A stretch of 64,000 bases of DNA from Chamaecyparis obtusa (GCA_027943335.1 BSBK01006345.1:62001-126000); one strand, 5' to 3'; counted from the first letter of the stretch, positions 40,775 to 51,909 are shown. Program-made: numbers and translations. Notes: generated from the letters alone by a model not told the origin.

Positions 40775-41140
40775 TGGGAAGACATCTTTCTATCCTGGGC
40801 TTGAATCCTTCGACAAGTAGCTTGATAATAAATGAAGCAAATGAGAGCTGACCAATTAGCTTCCCAAGAAAAATCTTGTAAATGAACTATGTGTACCCCA
40901 ATTCCTGTGTCTTCTGCACATACCTAAATGATATATTTGAAACAACAAGGGTAAATTTAGCCTTACCCTTGTTGTTTCAAATATATCATTTGGGTACGCA
41001 CAGAGGGAACATTAATTGGGGTACATATAGTTCATTTATGAGATTTTTCTTGGAAAGCTAATTGCTCATCTGTCATCTACATTATTTATAATCTAATTGC
41101 CGAAGGATCTAGGCTCAGGCTAGAAAGATGTCTTCCCAAA
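40775..41140. repeat. Palindrome 1 of the CACTA element, arms about 165 bp
   Basis: The left arm (gggaagacatctttctatcc near 40,778, through aaatgaactatgtgtacccc near 40,880, to acaacaagggtaaatt near 40,944) is repeated inverted to the right of a centre near 40,957, ending with ctagaaagatgtcttccc near 41,120. A few indels distinguish the arms. Confidence 0.85.
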
Positions 41141-41204
41141 CACATAAAAGACAAACACATAAACATGACAACTGAGAAACATAAATGTAGATTTCACAAT
41201 AACT

Positions 41205-41671
41205 GAGAAACATAATTGTAGACATCATGGTCACAATTTTTTGGAGACAACATAATTGAGTTGTATACCCAGACGATGGAGAGCAACTTCTGCTCCTTTG
41301 ATTCCAAGTTGACACTGCGGGATCCAAAGACCATAGATAAGGAATAAATTTAGAGAGTGGAGGAGGGCCATAATGGCCAAAATAATACAGGATGAACCTC
41401 AAGTTAAATGAGGCAACTGTAAACATTTTAATAAAATTCTATTAAAATGTTTGCAGTTGCCTCATTTAACTTGAGGTTTTTCTTGTATTATTTTGGTCAT
41501 TATGGCCCTCCTCCACTCTCTAAATTTATTCCTTATATATGGTCTTGGGATCTTGCATTGTCAACTTGGAACCAGAGGAGCAGAAGTTGATCTTCATCAT
41601 CTGGGTATACCACTCAATTATGTTGTCTCAAAAAAAATGTGATCATGATGCCTACAATTATGTTTCTCATC
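41205..41671. repeat. Palindrome 2 of the CACTA element, arms about 230 bp
   Basis: The arms start with gaaacataattgtagacatc and contain agttgtatacccagacgatg, ccaagttgacactg, aatttagagagtggaggagg and tcaagttaaatgaggcaact. The centre is at about 41,437 (aaacattttaataaaattct). The inverted copy is recognisable over the whole length with roughly one difference per ten to fifteen bases. Confidence 0.88.
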
Positions 41672-42287
41672 TATTGTGTCCCAGGACCCCTTATGACCCT
41701 TTATAACCATTTATGACCTCTAAGAATACATCTTAGAGGTCTTAAAATATCGTAAAGGGTCATAAGAGGCTCCTAGGAGGGGCCAGGTGAGCTTCCACCT
41801 TCACGTGGTTGGCTCTGTTAAGTAGAGAATGTTAATTAAACTATTCTTGAAACATAATTGTAGGCATCATGGTCACATCAGGGATGAAACTATTCCAAGT
41901 TGATACTGTGGGATGGAGAACAACTTGGAACCGGAGGTGCAGAAGTTTCTCTCCATCGTCTGGGTATACCACTCAATTACATTGTCTGAAAAAAAATGTG
42001 ACCATGATGCCTACAATTATGTTTCTCAGAGAATGTTAAACTATTCTCGAAACAAAGAGAAGCTCAAAGAGAAGCTGGCAACAACCAATAGAATGAGTGT
42101 GGACACCTAAAGATAAATATCAAATAGGGGAAAAGCACCTGCAACAACAGAGGCAATAGCTATAGATATAGATGAGGATATCGCAAAAATCCCTAATTTA
42201 GTGTTTCATAGAACAAATGATAGACTGTGAATTAGGGATTTCTGTGATATCATCATCTAAATCTACATCGATTTTATTTACATTGGA

Positions 42288-42523
42288 ATGCAGCCTACCG
42301 ATATTAATACTACACCGACCGAGCACGATGGAGGCATCGATTCTAATGTGAATTATAGTACTCAAGGTATACATTTTCTATTCGAATTTTGATTAATGAA
42401 TATTTAATACAAGAAAACATATTCAATTGATTAAGGTGGATTAGTTATGATGATGAGATGTTCCATTTAGATGTTAACTTTGACAGTCTCTTGGTTTCAG
42501 GCAATGCAGAAGGAGAAGCCTAG
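42288..42523 (+). pseudogene. Short two-exon ORF, copy 1
   Basis: The frame MQPTDINTTPTEHDGGIDSN continues VNYSTQ to a GTATAC donor near 42,367; an AG acceptor at about 42,500 (ttggtttcag) joins it to NAEGEA and a stop. The same ORF occurs at the same place in the next tandem unit. It is too short to assign, and the differences between the copies are mainly amino-acid changing, so it is probably a leftover of a longer exon. Confidence 0.35.
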
Positions 42524-43765
42524 TTCAATATGCAATCTCATAGAATATGCACGGATATCAGGTGGAGTTGAAAAACACAACAGTGTTGCATTTTTTATAG
42601 AGGTCTTTAATTGCATATTTTAAGTTATAGACCATCATGAAAATGTAAACGTGTTGTGTTTTTTCAACTCCACCTGCTATCTGTGCATATTCTGCTTGTG
42701 TTGCACGTGCATTCTTGATTTAGAGTGGGAAAAATCTTATTTTTGATGTGAGGGAGAGAAGCCAAACACAAAGAACATGCAAATAAACATGACAGCTACA
42801 AAACATAAATGTAGGTATCACAACAACTGAGAAACATAAATGTAGGCATCATGGTCCCAATTGTTTGGAGACACAACATAATTAAATGCTATACCCAGAA
42901 AATGCAACACAACCACTACTCCTGTAGTTCTAAGTTGACACTGTGGATCCAAAAACCATATATAGATTCCTTATCTTTGGTTTTTAGATCCCGCAGTGTC
43001 AACTTAGAACTACAGGAGTAGTGGTTGTGTTGCATCATCTAGGTATACCACTCAATTATGTTGTGTTTCCAAAACATTGTGACCATGATGCCTACATTTA
43101 TGTTTCTCAGCTTTTGTGTCCTAGGACCCCTTATGACCCTTTACAACCTCTAAGAATACATTTTAGAGGTCTTAAAATATCGTAAAGGGTCATTAGAGGC
43201 TCCTAGGAGGGGCCAGATGAGCTTCCACCTTCATGTGGTTGGCCCTGTTAAGTAGAGAATGTTAATTAAACTATTCTTGAAACATAATTGTAGGCATCAT
43301 GGTCACCTTTTTTTGGAGACAACATAATTGAGCTGTATAACTACACGGAGAGCAATTTTTGCACCTCTGATTTCAAGTTGACGCTACAGGATGGATAACA
43401 ACTTAGATCTAGAGGTGCAAAAGTTTCTCTCCATCGTCTGGGTATACCACTCAATTACATTGTCTCCAAAAAAATGTGCCCATGATGCCTACAATTATGT
43501 TTCTTAGAGAATGTTAAACTATTCTCGAAATAAAGAGAAGCTCAAAGAGAAGCTAGCAACAACCAATAGAATGATTGTGGACACCTGAAGATAAATATAA
43601 AATAGGGGAAAAGCACTTGCAACAATAGAGGCAATAGCTATAGATACAGATGAGGATATCGCAGAAATCCCTAATTTAGTGTTTCAGAGAACAAATGATA
43701 GAGTGTGAATTAGGGATTTCTGTGATATCGTCATCTAAATCTACATCTATTTTATTTACATTGGA

Positions 43766-44001
43766 ATGCAACCTGCTGATATTGATACTGCACCAGCCGA
43801 GCACGATGGAGGCATCGATTCTAATGTGAATTATAGTACTCAAGGTATACATTTTCTATTCAAATTTTGATTAATGAATATTTAATACAAGAAAACATAT
43901 TCAATTGTTTAAGGTGGATTAGTTGTGATGATGAGACATGCCATTTAGATGTTAACTATGACAGTCTCTTGGTTTCAGGCAATGCAGAAAGAAAAGCCTA
44001 G
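43766..44001 (+). pseudogene. Short two-exon ORF, copy 2
   Basis: The frame reads MQPADIDTAPAEHDGGIDSN and is otherwise as in copy 1, ending NAERKA and a stop. The splice-site sequences are kept. Four of the first twelve residues differ from copy 1 (for example Thr to Ala and Asn to Asp), which argues against strong selection on the peptide. Confidence 0.35.
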
Positions 44002-44892
44002 TTCAATATGCAATCTCAATTCATATACATAGGATATCAGGTGGAGTTGAAAAACACAACAGGGTTGCATTTTTTATAGAGGTCTTTAATTGCATATTTT
44101 AAGTTATAGACCATCGCAAAAATGTAAATGTGTTGTTTTTTTCCAACTCCACCTACTATCCATGCATATTCTGCTTGTGTTGCATGCACATTCTCGATTT
44201 AGAGTGGGAAAAATCTTATTTTCAATGCGAGGGGGAGAAGCCAAACACGAAGAACATGCAAATAAACATGATAGTTAGAAAACATAAATGTAGGTATCAT
44301 AAGAGCTGAGAAACATAAATGTAGGCATCATGGTCCCAATTATTTGGAGACACAACATAATTGAATGCTATACCCATAAAATGCAACACAACCACTACTC
44401 CTGCAGTTCTAAGTTGACACTGTGGATCCAAAAACCATATATAGATTCCTTATCTTTGGTTTTTGGATCCCGTAGTGTCAACTTAGAACTACATGAGTAG
44501 TGGTTGTGTTGCATCATCTGGGCATACCACTCAATTATGTTGTGTTTCCAAAACATTGTGACCATGATGCCTACATTTATGTTTCTTAGCTGTTGTGTCC
44601 TAGGACCCCTTATGACCCTTTACGACCTTTTATGACCTCTAAGAATACATCTTAGAGGTCTTAAAATGTCGTAAAGGGTCATAAGAGGATCCTAGGAGGG
44701 GCCAAATGAGCTTCCACCTTCATGTGGTTGGCCCTGTTAAGTAAAGAATGTTAAACTATTATCGAAATAAAGAGAAGCTCAGTAATTTATATCTGAATAC
44801 CAATTTTGTTCTTATCAAACTGTCAAAACATTTAAATAGCCTTTTAAACTGCTATTAAAAATAAAATATTTAATCAAGATTTACTTACAGAT

Positions 44893-44957
44893 TTGTGTGC
44901 TTGTCTGAGTTTGATACTCAGATCTGCGTATCAAACTCAGACAAGCACACAAATTTA
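44893..44957. repeat. Perfect short palindrome
   Basis: The arm tttgtgtgcttgtctgagtt extended by tgata is inverted after an 11-bp loop with no mismatch over about 26 bp. This is much better preserved than the other CACTA palindromes. Confidence 0.9.
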
Positions 44958-44999
44958 TAGGTAAACGTAGCTTTCTTAGTCAGTTTGATTTTTCTTGAG

Positions 45000-45401
45000 G
45001 CTGTGAATATATAGTACAATGAAAATGCTTTGTTCAATCACCATCATTTTTTTTAACCAAAAAATAGTTTTGGTCAATTTTTTGACCTTTAAATAACATT
45101 TATTTCGATGAGAATGCTATACATTCGATGTCAATTTCGTGAAATATTGGTCAAGTATTTCGTCATAATTTCGATGTCAAGTTTGCCAAAGTTGGTCTCA
45201 ATTCTGCCAGCTTCATGCGATTAGTTCGACAAAGAGTCGGTCGATAAGTCGACTACTACTAAGGTCACAATTTCAAAAATGGGTTTTCCTGTAGAATAAT
45301 CGACGGAAAAAGATCGACCATAGTTTTAGTTGTCTATTCAACGAATTGTTGTAGAAAATTCAACTAATTCTCATCAAAATTTAGGGCAAAATTTACTAGT
45401 G
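45000..45401. other. CACTA 3' subterminal region
   Basis: Rich in short copies of ttggtc, tcgatgtcaa, ttcgac and gtcgat in both orientations between 45,050 and 45,330, leading into the inverted terminal repeat. This matches the ggtcg/cgacc motifs at the other end and is the expected subterminal binding-site zone. Confidence 0.65.
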
Positions 45402-45404
45402 TAT

Positions 45405-46009
45405 TAACCCTCTAAACAAAGATCATCATGTTGGTTTATCACCATCAAACATCTCAATGGTCTTACATTTTAGGTTTATTTCATTACAAACAAAAAACAA
45501 AATTAAACCTATTCTAATTGTCTTGATCTTCTCCTTCTTGAAAAATCCTTGGATAGGAAGTTTTTTCCTTCTTGATGCGGTTCTTTTGCACCATTGTCTT
45601 TTATACCCAGATTATCAAAATTTTGTAATGTTTGTTTTTACATGACTTGACTGCATCCACTTTTGATGTAGCTGAGAGAGGACTTGCATGTCCTATTGAG
45701 GGCATTATTGATAATGGACGCATGGTAAAATTTTAAATGTTCAAATAAATATTAATTTCTTTTTAAGTGAATTGTGCAAGTCATCTGAATTAAGGTCACA
45801 CATATTCTTTTGGTGTGATCTTTTAAAAATGTATAGGAGGATGAGGGCACTCATGAGAAGATACAACATGATGGTGCATCTCAGTCACCTTCACGTGGAG
45901 TGAAGAGGACTTCATATCATCTTGATGATTAGAGTTAGATTATAGCTATCACATACATCATTTTCACTTTTTATATGATGGACATTTTATGATGACACAT
46001 GTTATAGAT
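45405..46009 (+). pseudogene. Possible last exons of an unrecognised transposon ORF
   Basis: An exon-like segment at about 45,662-45,723 (AERGLACPIEGIIDNGRM) ends near a GT, and a further segment after an AG at about 45,836 reads EDEGTHEKIQHDGASQSPSR, then GVKRTSYHLDD and a stop at about 45,931. The ending resembles that of the ORF at 3720-5636. It lies outside the CACTA element, so it belongs to the older sequence into which that element inserted. Confidence 0.35.
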
Positions 46010-46987
46010 GGGTGGTCCCACAATATTGTGTCCCACTTTTTAAGACATGCTAATTTTTGCTAAAATAACACATTTTTGATAAAATATAATGATTTAAGCC
46101 TTGAGAGGTTCCATTTGAAGGAATTCATTACAAATGGTTAGCTCAAATCCTCTTAGATTAAAAAAACATTGATATAACATCTATGCTCCTCATTCATACC
46201 TACAATGGAGTCTCCTTCGCACCTATTAAAATACTGACAAAAAATCACTTCAACTTTATGTTTTGGTAGATCAAATGAATCCATTTGAAAAACCTATCTA
46301 TGTAGTATGATGTTATTTAGAATAAGCTTTCTAATGAATATAATTTTAATACATATTGAATTCATTATCACTTTTAAATATTACTTTAACTAAACATAGG
46401 TTGTTTGGTCATTCACCAACTTGTCTCTTCACGACTTCGGGAAAAATAGTAAATTACAAAAAAAAATTATGAAAAATATGTAGGAAAAGAGTATTTGTGT
46501 TACCTTTCTATAAAAAAAAATTAAAAAAAAATTTCAATTTACATAGATCAAGTTAGAGCGACCCAAGTGACCTTACGTCTAAATTATAGTTACTATCACT
46601 TTAGAACTTAATAAACTATGAAATATTGACCCAAAATTAATGAAACCAATTTCATCCTTTAGATATTGAAGTTACAAATATAATCGTGAAAGAATTAAAT
46701 CTTTATCATTTTTAAAAAAAAGTTATGTTGATCCAAGTGACAATAACTCTAAAACATAGTTTTTCACACAAACTACTTTTTGAAGAACGAAAAATGAATT
46801 TTAATTTTTTTTTATAAAAATATATTTAGAAACTAGAAATAAAATTCTAAAAGACTCTAGTTTACATCACCTTCAAATTCCTAATAGTTTTGCGGCAATA
46901 GGTGTTTGAAACTGAAGTTTTTTCTTAGAATGTTGATCTCTTTGTCAAAGTTGGCCAAAAAGGGGATACACTATTGTGGGACCACCC
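46010..46987. mobile_element. 978-bp non-autonomous element with Sola-like ends
   Basis: The left end GGGTGGTCCCACAATA and its inverted copy at the right end (tattgtgggaccaccc) are identical for 16 bp, and the next bases (TTGTGTCCC against GTGTATCCC) stay similar. The termini share the layout GGGT, a spacer, ACAATAGTGTGTC with the 11-kb transposon's right end. Flanking 4-mers are AGAT and ATAT, an imperfect possible TSD. No ORF is inside, so it would depend on a transposase supplied elsewhere. It is younger or better preserved at the ends than most elements here. Confidence 0.7.
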
Positions 46988-47536
46988 ATATGTTATCGGG
47001 ACTTGTTATCATGTTATTTGGACTTATGTTTTTGATAGATAAAAGCAACAAGAGGGTGCTGACCCATAACAGAGACTAGAGGCACATTAACAGCATGTTA
47101 ATGGCACTAGCCGAAAGAGAGTTCCACAAATAAGCATTACAGCATTGAAGCCATGACTCTAGACATACTTTCCCCTATCAAAAAAAAAATCATGATGCTA
47201 GCAAACCAAAAAACAAAATCAAACCTAGAGCTAATAGTGTTCAGATTGTAAGCAAACTAGAGCCACACTGGGCTAGTCTTAAAATAGTAGCAATTGACAA
47301 AACCCCCAAAAACAACACCGGGGGAATCAGACCAGTAATTGAGAAAAATAAAGACCCCTATAATTAACTACTTTTACCCCCCAACTGCTTAGACAGCAGC
47401 GTATTTGACCACTCTTCCAACAAAAATTGGAAGAGATCCTTGTTGTCTTTGTCCTCCGACAGCGCTCCTCCAGCAAGCTTCTCCTACACAAGACACAAAG
47501 TAGTGGCCGAATTCCTCATGATTTTGAGGGAAAATT

Positions 47537-49084
47537 TGTTGGTCAAATTGCAGTGGTCTTCAAGCCTTTGGACCTTCCTCTTGAGGTCATCGATGTCACT
47601 ATCCATCTCCAAAAAAATTTCTTGAGAATGCCTTTGAAATTAGTCACCTCCAAGGGGGCTCTGTCAACATTGGGATCATCCTCATGATTATGCGGTTCCC
47701 AAGTGGGGCTCGAAGGGGGAGTGGGGTTGATGGAGAGATTTTGAGTATGCTGGGGACTGGAATGGGGGTGGGGGTCACCTCTATGGGGGCTAGTTAGATG
47801 ATCAGAGGAGTCATTGAGGGACTCATGGGATGGGGAATCTTTTTCAGAGGCTTCACGGGTAGCAGCCTTCTTAAGTCTGGACTTGCATTACTCCTTAGCA
47901 ATCCTGATAGAGCGTCTATGCCTAGTGCCACTAAGGTCCACCTCAATAATACCCAGGCCCTCCAAATCTTTCTTCTTGGGGTCAGTTATGGGGGTACTTT
48001 CAGAATCAATTTTGAGGTCAATAGAGTCAGATATATAGGAGTCCTCATGGTCAATATTCTTCTTATGGGTCTTCTTCCATATTTTTCCTCTGACCATATT
48101 AGTCTTAGAAGTATGAACAAATTGAAGGGATTGAGAGGAATGGGTGGGTTTAGCAGCTTCAACCGGAGGCACATTTTGGCTGATTTCTTGGATAATAGGG
48201 GGTTGGGGGGCAGGACATAGGGCTTTGTGGAATTGGAAGAGGTGGAGGAGGAGCCCTTGGTGGAGAATGGGGGTGGGCTTGTCTGGATTCTCCTTAATAT
48301 CAACAATATTACTTTCAATAGAATGAAGCAGATAAAAAAGAATAGACATCAAATCTTTATTCCTAATATGGTTCAAAAACAGCAGGTGATAGTAGTAGTA
48401 AAAAGTAAACTTAGCCTCTAGAGTAAAGTATTTCATAATAATCAGATAGATTTTAGGCTAGAAGTTGGGGAGATCCTCTTTGTTGAACCCTCCTTTCTTT
48501 TTCACAGGTTGTTCCCCCTCCCAAAAAAACTGATTGAGGCTGGTGGGATCCGGGGTCCTGCTCATCTTCTTGTATTTTCTACCAGTCATAGGGAGACCAG
48601 TCACTTTGGCAATAACTTCCTCATTCAGATGGAAATGAAGGCCTCCCATCGAGACCTTACGATTATTCCAAGTGGAGACAAACTGCTTTGAGATCCTCTC
48701 ATCATGTCCTCCTCTCATGCGCTCCATAAACCCCCAAATCCTACCCTCTTTACAGTAGTGAATGATGAGCGCATCACTAGAAAAGGCATCATCAATCTTA
48801 TCACGTTCAATATGAAAAGTATTGCCCCCCATTTCAAATTCAGGAATAGCCAGCATCAAAGGAGTAGTAAAACCAGAGAGCCGAGTAGGGTAGTAATTTT
48901 TAGCAGACCACATAAAATGGAAAAACTTTCCCTGAAACCTTTTAATGTAGCATTTTCTTTGAGAAAGTCTTCGGGAGGTGCGCACTGTACCAACCAATCT
49001 AGCGGATCTGCAGGTGTTATTAATGGAAATAATGCCAAGGATACGCCCGTTGTTTAAAATTACCAAGTAGGCAGCCTGAGTCAT
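47537..49084 (-). pseudogene. Extra 3' ORF of the LINE, unknown domain
   Basis: An ATG at 49,084 opens MTQAAYLVILNNGRILGIIS. A globular region follows with GKFFHFMWSAKNYYPTRLSG, HIERDKIDDAFSSDALIIHY, WGFMERMRGGHDERISKQFV, LHFHLNEEVIAKVTGLPMTG and KKGGFNKEDLPNF. A TAG at about 48,457 replaces a tryptophan kept in the other copy. The frame continues with KYFTLEAKFTFYYYYHLLFL, then a basic/acidic tail with VDLSGTRHRRSIRIAKE, a TAA at about 47,888, and a serine/proline/histidine-rich end to about 47,540. The layout (N-terminal globular segment with alternating aromatic motifs, then a long disordered tail) reminds me loosely of plant transposon-associated mobile domains, but I cannot name the family. 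It lies after RNase H, not before the endonuclease as LINE ORF1 does. Confidence 0.7.
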
Positions 49085-49205
49085 TCCCCCATTACCTCAC
49101 ATGTATGGGAGGTGATTATCATAATGTATGAGGTGAAGAAACCGCCTTTTAAAATTCCCAAAAATCTTACAGACACATGGGTACGAGATCCAGCACAAGT
49201 TTGAA

Positions 49206-49763
49206 TTAATCATGATAACGTGTCACAACATTCAAATTCTTCTCCTCCTTGATGATATGCTGAGTCATCAAGGGAAATTCTGACACCTCATTCCAAATGG
49301 TGAGTCTTTGCTCATGTAGGCCCATCGCAGCCAAAGAATTGGCAACCTGGTTCCCTTCTCTATACGTGTGTTCGACAATGAAATGCTGAAGGTTATTTAG
49401 AAGCATTTTTATTTCTAGCAGGATGGGGTTGGCTCTCCATCTGATGCTAGTCCCCTCTTTAATGGCCTAGATTACGATTTTGGAATCCTCTTTAATAGCC
49501 ATATGTCTTATATTCAAACTCATAGCAGTGTGGATTCCCCGTAACAAAGCCATACTCTCAGCTTGAGTCACAGTGCCATTAAAAATGGGTCCAGCATAAG
49601 CAGCTACGCAACTGCCATTGTGGTCACGAAGGATCCCTCCTCCACCTTGGCCCTTAGCATTAGCAAGACCTTTGAAATTTAATTTGAAACACCCCTTGGT
49701 AGGAGGTAGCCATCTAGTGGCTTTTCGGGAAACTTTCTTAGTGTCATCAAACCGGGACAACCC
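49206..49763 (-). pseudogene. LINE RNase H domain, catalytic residues lost
   Basis: The minus strand reads TRWLPPTKGCFKLNFKGLAN, GGGILRDHNGSCVAAYAGPI, TQAESMALLRGIHTAMS, AIKEDSKIVI, a TAG, then LNNLQHFIVEHTYREGNQVA and NSLAAMG. It is the RNase H domain carried at the end of plant L1-type ORF2. Family catalytic positions are altered: NFDG is NFKG and the final aspartate (ADxLA) is asparagine in NSLAAMG, while the glutamate (AES) and the middle aspartate (EDS) remain. The domain continues from the zinc-finger region at 60,991-61,448; inserting 11,232 bp (gypsy element plus TSD copy) leaves the reading frame unchanged on both sides. Confidence 0.85.
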
Positions 49764-51888
49764 TGTTAGCACATGCAAAAAATTTCATGGCCATAGCCTT
49801 TTTCCCCTGGTTTTTGCAAATTTTTCAAGCTCCCTGGTCCTTAAACCCTTGTAATGATTCAGAAACTAGCCATTGAATTTCAAATATTCAAATAAACCCT
49901 ATGTGTTTTCGATCCTTTGCCATGGACCCTGTGTGTTTCTGACTCTCCTTGTTAATTTGTCTTAACTACGCAAGTGCGACGATGTGGGGCCAATTTCTTC
50001 AAAGTGGCAGAGGGAGGAGATCAACGGTCGGCATGTGATCGCATGGGATATTCTTTCCCCATGCGATCATGGGCCCACCATTAATTTTGTCTGTTCCAAG
50101 CATCTCTTCGATGAAGTGGGCCCGGTGTCAAAAGGGTGACACGTGGCATGTTCTTATTGTCTGTCACATCACCGCATGTCAAAATTTTTTGACGTGATCA
50201 TGCGACTACTTGCCACATGTCCCTGGGGCCTGGTAGTAGGTGATGGGGCATCTTTCAGATGCTGAGGTGGCTGTTTTCTTTTGGATGCAAGGTGGCGATT
50301 ACAGTGATGGTTAATGTTTGCGGGTTGTCGCATGTTCGTGTAGCCCATTTCTGGGCTATGAGATGCGACAGGGTGCCACATGTGCTGGGGCCCAGCGGTA
50401 TTTGTTGGTGGTCACATTGGCAGATGGTGTCATGGCAGTCTCTGATTGGTCCGTGCTGGCAGGTTGATAGATTTGACCGGGCACTGTTTTAAAAGGAAAA
50501 CTAGGCCTGTGAGATAGAATTAATCGGACGGTCATGACTTAAAGATAATAAAGACTCAAATGAGGACCGCTAATTTTCCAATGGCACCATGAGCTAACCG
50601 TTAGGATTCAAATTCAAACTTTGCAGAGGGTTTCAAGCAAGGAAGTACCAGAAATTCAATTTTTGAGCGGCCAGAGTGTGTGGAATTAATAGCTAAGCAT
50701 TGCATTATGGTCCAGGTTGCCATGGTAGTTGCAGAGGAATGTCTTGCTATAGGAGAATAAATGATTTAGTACCCTAAAGCATGTTGTAGGGGTCATTTTT
50801 TCCTGATTTATTAGGGTCTGATGATGATTTAGTACTTGGACCAGTACAGGGCTAGTTAGCTGTTAGTTTTTGACTGTTTGATCTTGCATGTGGCGGCCTG
50901 ATCCTGGTCTTGTCCATGTTAATTTCTTGGTGGGGTTAGGTGGATTTGAATCTTGTTTTCAAATGATCATTATGCTTGTATTGTAACCTTGGTATAAAGG
51001 GATTTTCATGATCATTTTGTAGCATTGGGAGTTTGGTATTCAAGCTTTTTCAGTTATGAGTCCTCTGCCCAGTCTGAATTGTGATGATCTGACTTAGTTT
51101 TTGTTGGCAATTGAATGAAAGTTGTAGGACTAAGCTGTAGTTTGCAAGCTTGTTATGCTTGAATTGATTGTATGCACTTAAGGATTCTTCATACTTAATG
51201 CAAATATATGATCCTTATCTCCCCTCTGTGTCATTGCAGATAGATTTTGAACTTTCTAGTTCACTGCATACTTGTTTGTGTATGTGTCTTCATTCTTCAG
51301 TTCTAATCAAGGATTAGATTAAATTATGCTTTAGATGAGACATAGGTCTATCTCTTGTCTATGTGAGGATTTCATATAAGTAGTAAAGGAGATTATAGAT
51401 GTGTTTATGGCTTTGAATCTCAGATATAATTCTGGTGTGTGTATGTGATCTATTTAAGAAAACTTTCCAATGGATGAGGTACTGGCCTAGATGAGTATTT
51501 CCTTGTTGACATATCCTGACTTAGATTGTTATGATCCAAACATATAAGATTAAGAACCATCCTTTAGATTTTTAGTATTTGGTTATACAAGGTCCTACCC
51601 CATAGTAAAGAGTAGTCAATGAATGTGTGGTTATCATTTAGTACCCTCTTACTATCGAGTCATCTGTTATATGAACCCAGTCCTTGGTGTGTGAAGTATA
51701 TTTTATGCTAGGTTAGGTGCACCCGCCTTGGTTTTGCAGAGCCATAAGGAGAAGAGAGCAATCTTGTCCCTATAGTTGGTCCAGTTACCCTAAGACCTCA
51801 TAGCAATTTTGGAGCTAACCATTCCTAAGATCTGTCTGAGGGTATATTGGTAGCCTCATGAGCATAAGCATCATTTTGGACACCAACA
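49764..51888 (+). repeat. 5' LTR of the gypsy element (2,125 bp)
   Basis: Starts TGTTAG and ends CAACA, collinear with the 3' LTR. A cggcatgtgatcgcatggga zone and related cgcatg motifs at 50,020-50,200 form small inverted repeats. A TATA-like ttttaaaagga lies at about 50,488 upstream of aactaggcctgtgagataga, a candidate transcription start zone. An open frame at 50,259-50,492 is not shared as a frame by the other LTR and is not called. Confidence 0.96.
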
Positions 51889-51891
51889 AGA

Positions 51892-51909
51892 TGGCGACTC
51901 TGCTAGGGA
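51892..51909 (+). promoter_or_regulatory. Gypsy primer-binding site
   Basis: Three bases after the LTR end, TGGCGACTCTGCTAGGGA begins with the TGG complementary to a tRNA CCA end. I did not identify the tRNA with certainty. The adjacent position fits the usual LTR-retrotransposon spacing. Confidence 0.65.

Larger units (their letters stand above)
41660..44780. repeat. Tandem duplication of about 1.45-kb units, each holding several palindromes
   Basis: The anchor aggaccccttatgaccct recurs at 41,683, 43,123 and about 44,602, giving spacings of 1440 and 1479 bp. Units 1 and 2 are collinear; a third is cut after about 180 bp. Within a unit lie at least five inverted repeats: the aggacccctt/aagaggctcct hairpin, a gtaggcatcatggtcac hairpin, a gatatcg-ccctaattta/taggg-gatatc hairpin, a cacggatatcaggtggagttg/caactccacctgctatc hairpin and a large hairpin around agttctaagttgacactg. 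Units differ by point changes and small indels. Confidence 0.9.
34972..45401. mobile_element. Complete 10.43-kb CACTA (En/Spm-type) element, TSD TAT
   Basis: The left end begins CACTAGTACATTTGACCTTA and the right end, read inverted, begins CACTAGTAAATTTTGCCCTA; 21 of the first 25 positions agree. The 3-bp direct repeat TAT lies immediately outside both ends (34,969-34,971 and 45,402-45,404). CACTA ends and a 3-bp duplication are the hallmarks of the CACTA superfamily. Subterminal blocks contain repeated ggtcg/cgacc motifs, as expected for transposase binding. I found no transposase (TNPD-like) ORF, so it is a non-autonomous or decayed copy. The interior holds a possible captured gene piece, a broken GRF zinc finger, large palindromes and a tandem duplication. 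Orientation is not established. Confidence 0.88.
47029..49763 (-). mobile_element. L1-type LINE, 3' part (RNase H, 3' ORF, tail)
   Basis: This is the 3' portion of the LINE whose 5' portion lies at 60,991-64,000; the two were one unit before the gypsy element inserted at 49,763/49,764. Order on the minus strand is RNase H domain, a short gap, the 3' ORF, an untranslated region and the tail (ctatcaaaaac on -). The same tail closes the truncated copy at 30,460. The tail is a very short A-run. Confidence 0.88.

Noticed and set aside
50259..50492. 77-codon open frame in the 5' LTR
   Set aside because: The corresponding segment of the 3' LTR does not keep the frame, so it is not coding.
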